NCBI GenBank assembly: GCA_016787375.1
Contig: JAEUUM010000214.1
Coordinates: forward strand, 1 to 9,285
Length of the DNA: 9,285 nt
From: Saprospiraceae bacterium
GTDB taxonomy: Bacteria; Bacteroidota; Bacteroidia; Chitinophagales; Saprospiraceae
Reading direction: 5' to 3'
Numbering within the stretch: position 1 is the first letter of the stretch; the number at the start of each line of letters is the position of its first letter. The notes under the pieces are model-generated. The model was not told the DNA's origin. It made no database searches and saw only the letters and a list, made by a program, of their open reading frames with translations. The position numbers and the translations under genes were made by a program. Of this stretch, positions 7,378 through 9,285 are shown one piece after another.

Positions 7378-9285
7378 ATGAAAAGTGCCCCTGTACCCCT
7401 GTACCCCTGTACCCCAGTACCCCTGCCTATAACTTTATAACTAAATGTAAAAAAATTTTAATTTTTTTGTTTGTTTTGGGGCTTTGTAATTCAAACGCTT
7501 TTTCAGAAAACACTCACAATGTGAGTAAGCCTAATGCTAATTTGAAGACGGGAAATGGTAATTTAACAATTACTGAAAAAGAAGACTGTTTTAGAGCAAA
7601 AATTGAATTAACTAAACTTCAATGTGGCGATACTTTTCAATTGTGTTTTCAAACTGCCCAAAATAGCTGGAAAAAAAATCCTCAATGGACCGTTTTGCAG
7701 TATGGTTCTGGTAATCAGCCTATTCAATTGACCGGATATAGTAATTGTATAAATTTGAATGTCATTGACGGTAATATTATCCGATTTAAGCTAACTGTAG
7801 ATGTTTATGATGGCAGCGATACGACACGATATTATTGCAACCAGACCATTAGTTTAGATTGTGAAACCGGTTGTGAAAATTTGAGTTTTACCAGCGATTT
7901 CTTATTTTGTCATGGTGACTTTACTCTTAACTCTTCCAACTTAGCTGGTGAGGTTTATATGGATTTTGGTGACGGTTCAAATCCCACAAAAGTGGGAACT
8001 GGGGTGACAGAATTATCACATGAATATGCAAATGGTGGCGATTATCTGGTTTGCTTAACACAATTAATTGATGGAGTACTTATGAGTTGTTGCGATTCGG
8101 TGCATGTAATGCCATGTGGTCCAGAATTTTGCGACAATGTATTGTTAGAGGATGAAGAGATTTCATACAATGAAACGAACGGGCATTTAATAATAAAATA
8201 TACTTATAATACTTTTTCAGACGTTACCTCTTATATATGGGATTTTGGAGACAATAGCCCGATAGTGACCACCACAAGTAATATGGTTACACATGAATTT
8301 AACATGCCAGGTTGCTATAGTATATGTGTTACTGTAATTTTAGGGCATGGTGAAACACAAAAATGTTGTTTTGATAAAGTTTATGGCGATTGTAATTGTT
8401 GTATGACTGCCGAATTTACTTCAATTGATTCTTTACCTTACAGTTGCATTATGGGTAAATACCGTTTTATTCCATTGTGTACAATAAATTCAGATTCAGT
8501 CAAGCATTGTTGGATATTCGGTGACGGAAGCCCGATTTATAAAGGCGTTTTCCCTCCTGATCATGTATTTTCAAATTTTGTAACCGAAGACGGTTATGTA
8601 AATGTAACCCACATTGTAACGTGTGGCAAGTATAAGCTGGTATATACTAAAAAGATTTATGTTGGCAAAGGTGCATACTTAGGTTTCGAGAATAAAATAA
8701 CCAAATTTACCGATTTTATACATTGGGAGACGCATCCTGCAGATATAAGGGTTGATGATTACATTCAACAATATTCCCAAAATCCAAATGTTCCACTTTT
8801 GATTCAAGGTATATTGCACGGAAACACAACTTATTATTTCAATGGCGGCACATGGAATATGGCAGCGAATTCGATCATTTACTTAAAAGCAGAAACGGAA
8901 GATGGTTTTGGCCCCAATATTCCTTCTATGACCTTTGGTTTAAATAACACAACAATACAAGATGCAGTCAGAATTGGTAGAATATTTTGTTGCAGATGGC
9001 AGGGTATTGTTAATGACGGACCAAATAAATTAATTTGGAATTCCTCCACTATTTCAGATGCTAAAATTATGTTGGATTTGTTGTATGGCAATGAAGGCAA
9101 ATCGGTTGCAAGTCTCACATTTACACAAAATTTGTTTTTGGAAAACGATTTTGGTATTCGTTCAATTGGGCAACTATTTAATGTTAACGTCATGACCAAC
9201 AACGAATTCAGAGGACCCTACAATTGCAATCTTCCTGATGTTGGAATTTGTGATTGTTATGTAAGTGATGCTATTCACATAGAAA
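7378..9285 (+). CDS. Secreted cysteine-rich PKD-domain protein; start out of frame (candidate phase-OFF), runs off right edge
   Basis: One reading frame (codons beginning at multiples of 3) is open without a stop from 7353 to the window end. From 7449 it reads KK, a hydrophobic core ILIFLFVLGLC and NSNAFSEN, a good signal peptide with cleavage expected near 7499-7506. About 593 mature residues follow. First comes a Cys-rich N-terminal region (about 7577-7880). Three PKD-like repeats follow, marked by DFGDGS (7962-7979), DFGDNS (8241-8258) and IFGDGS (8514-8531), each followed by an HEY/HEF/HVF-type strand. An unassigned region starts after about 8660. I count 29 cysteines after the signal peptide. 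Such PKD proteins in Bacteroidota are usually exported by the type IX system or act as adhesins; the C-terminal sorting domain would lie outside the window. The frame has no ATG, GTG or TTG before the signal peptide. ATG 7378 has the best leader but is out of frame across an octamer repeat, currently giving a 20-residue peptide that stops at 7438-7440. The coding body is secure; the start is not. Confidence 0.8.
7385..7424 (+). repeat. 8-bp tandem repeat, five units (GTACCCCT type)
   Basis: Five consecutive octamers: GTGCCCCT, GTACCCCT, GTACCCCT, GTACCCCA and GTACCCCT. Three are identical and the other two differ by one base each. The array begins 4 bases after the ATG at 7378-7380. Its G/C-rich composition stands out from the AT-rich surroundings. 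Because 8 is not a multiple of 3, gain or loss of a unit shifts the reading frame. No frame of the unit contains a stop, since all frames cycle through V-P-L-Y-P-C-T-P. This is the layout of a translated simple-sequence contingency repeat; slippage itself is inferred. Confidence 0.85.

Noticed and set aside
7388..7424. CRISPR array or origin iterons
   Set aside because: The units are 8 bp and directly abutting without spacers, and there is no cas, rep or DnaA-box context.
8879..9202. 107-codon open frame on the minus strand inside the PKD gene
   Set aside because: It is antisense to an uninterrupted plus-strand frame with recognisable PKD domains upstream and shows no family features of its own.

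Overview
The window looks like chromosomal DNA of a Bacteroidota bacterium, most likely from the Saprospiria/Chitinophagia side of the phylum; that placement is an inference. The evidence is AT-rich DNA, start codons with A/T-rich leaders and no Shine-Dalgarno sequence, a textbook Bacteroidota -7 promoter box (TACCTTTG) before pheS, and a secreted cysteine-rich PKD-repeat protein of a kind common in that group.

Left part (1-1442, minus strand): pheS (phenylalanyl-tRNA synthetase alpha chain) is followed after 13 bases by hisS (histidyl-tRNA synthetase), which runs off the left edge. They look like one operon driven from the 123-base divergent gap 1443-1565. Middle part (1566-4557): an O-antigen ligase-like membrane protein (+) converges, with a 9-base gap, on a secreted coiled-coil protein of unknown function (-). 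A diacylglycerol kinase/YegS-type lipid kinase (-) lies upstream of the latter. Right-centre (4671-6913, plus strand): a two-gene ABC exporter of the NatA/NatB type, ATPase then permease.

Right part (6914-9285): a 464-base AT-rich gap with two small inverted repeats leads into a long open frame that continues past the right edge. It encodes a signal peptide, a cysteine-rich N-terminal region and at least three PKD-like domains. Its start is the most interesting point in the window. The well-placed ATG at 7378 is followed at once by five copies of an 8-bp repeat (GTACCCCT-like, 7385-7424) and is out of frame with the signal peptide. The long frame has no ATG, GTG or TTG of its own before the signal peptide. 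Loss of exactly one repeat unit, or gain of two, would join ATG 7378 to the secreted protein with no stop between. This is the arrangement expected of a phase-variable surface or secreted protein caught in the OFF state. A competing reading is a single extra T at 7448, directly after a second ATG, whose removal would give a conventional M-K-K-I-L-I-F signal peptide.

The other genes are ordinary housekeeping or envelope genes: translation, surface glycan ligation, lipid phosphorylation and export. They show no obvious joint pathway.
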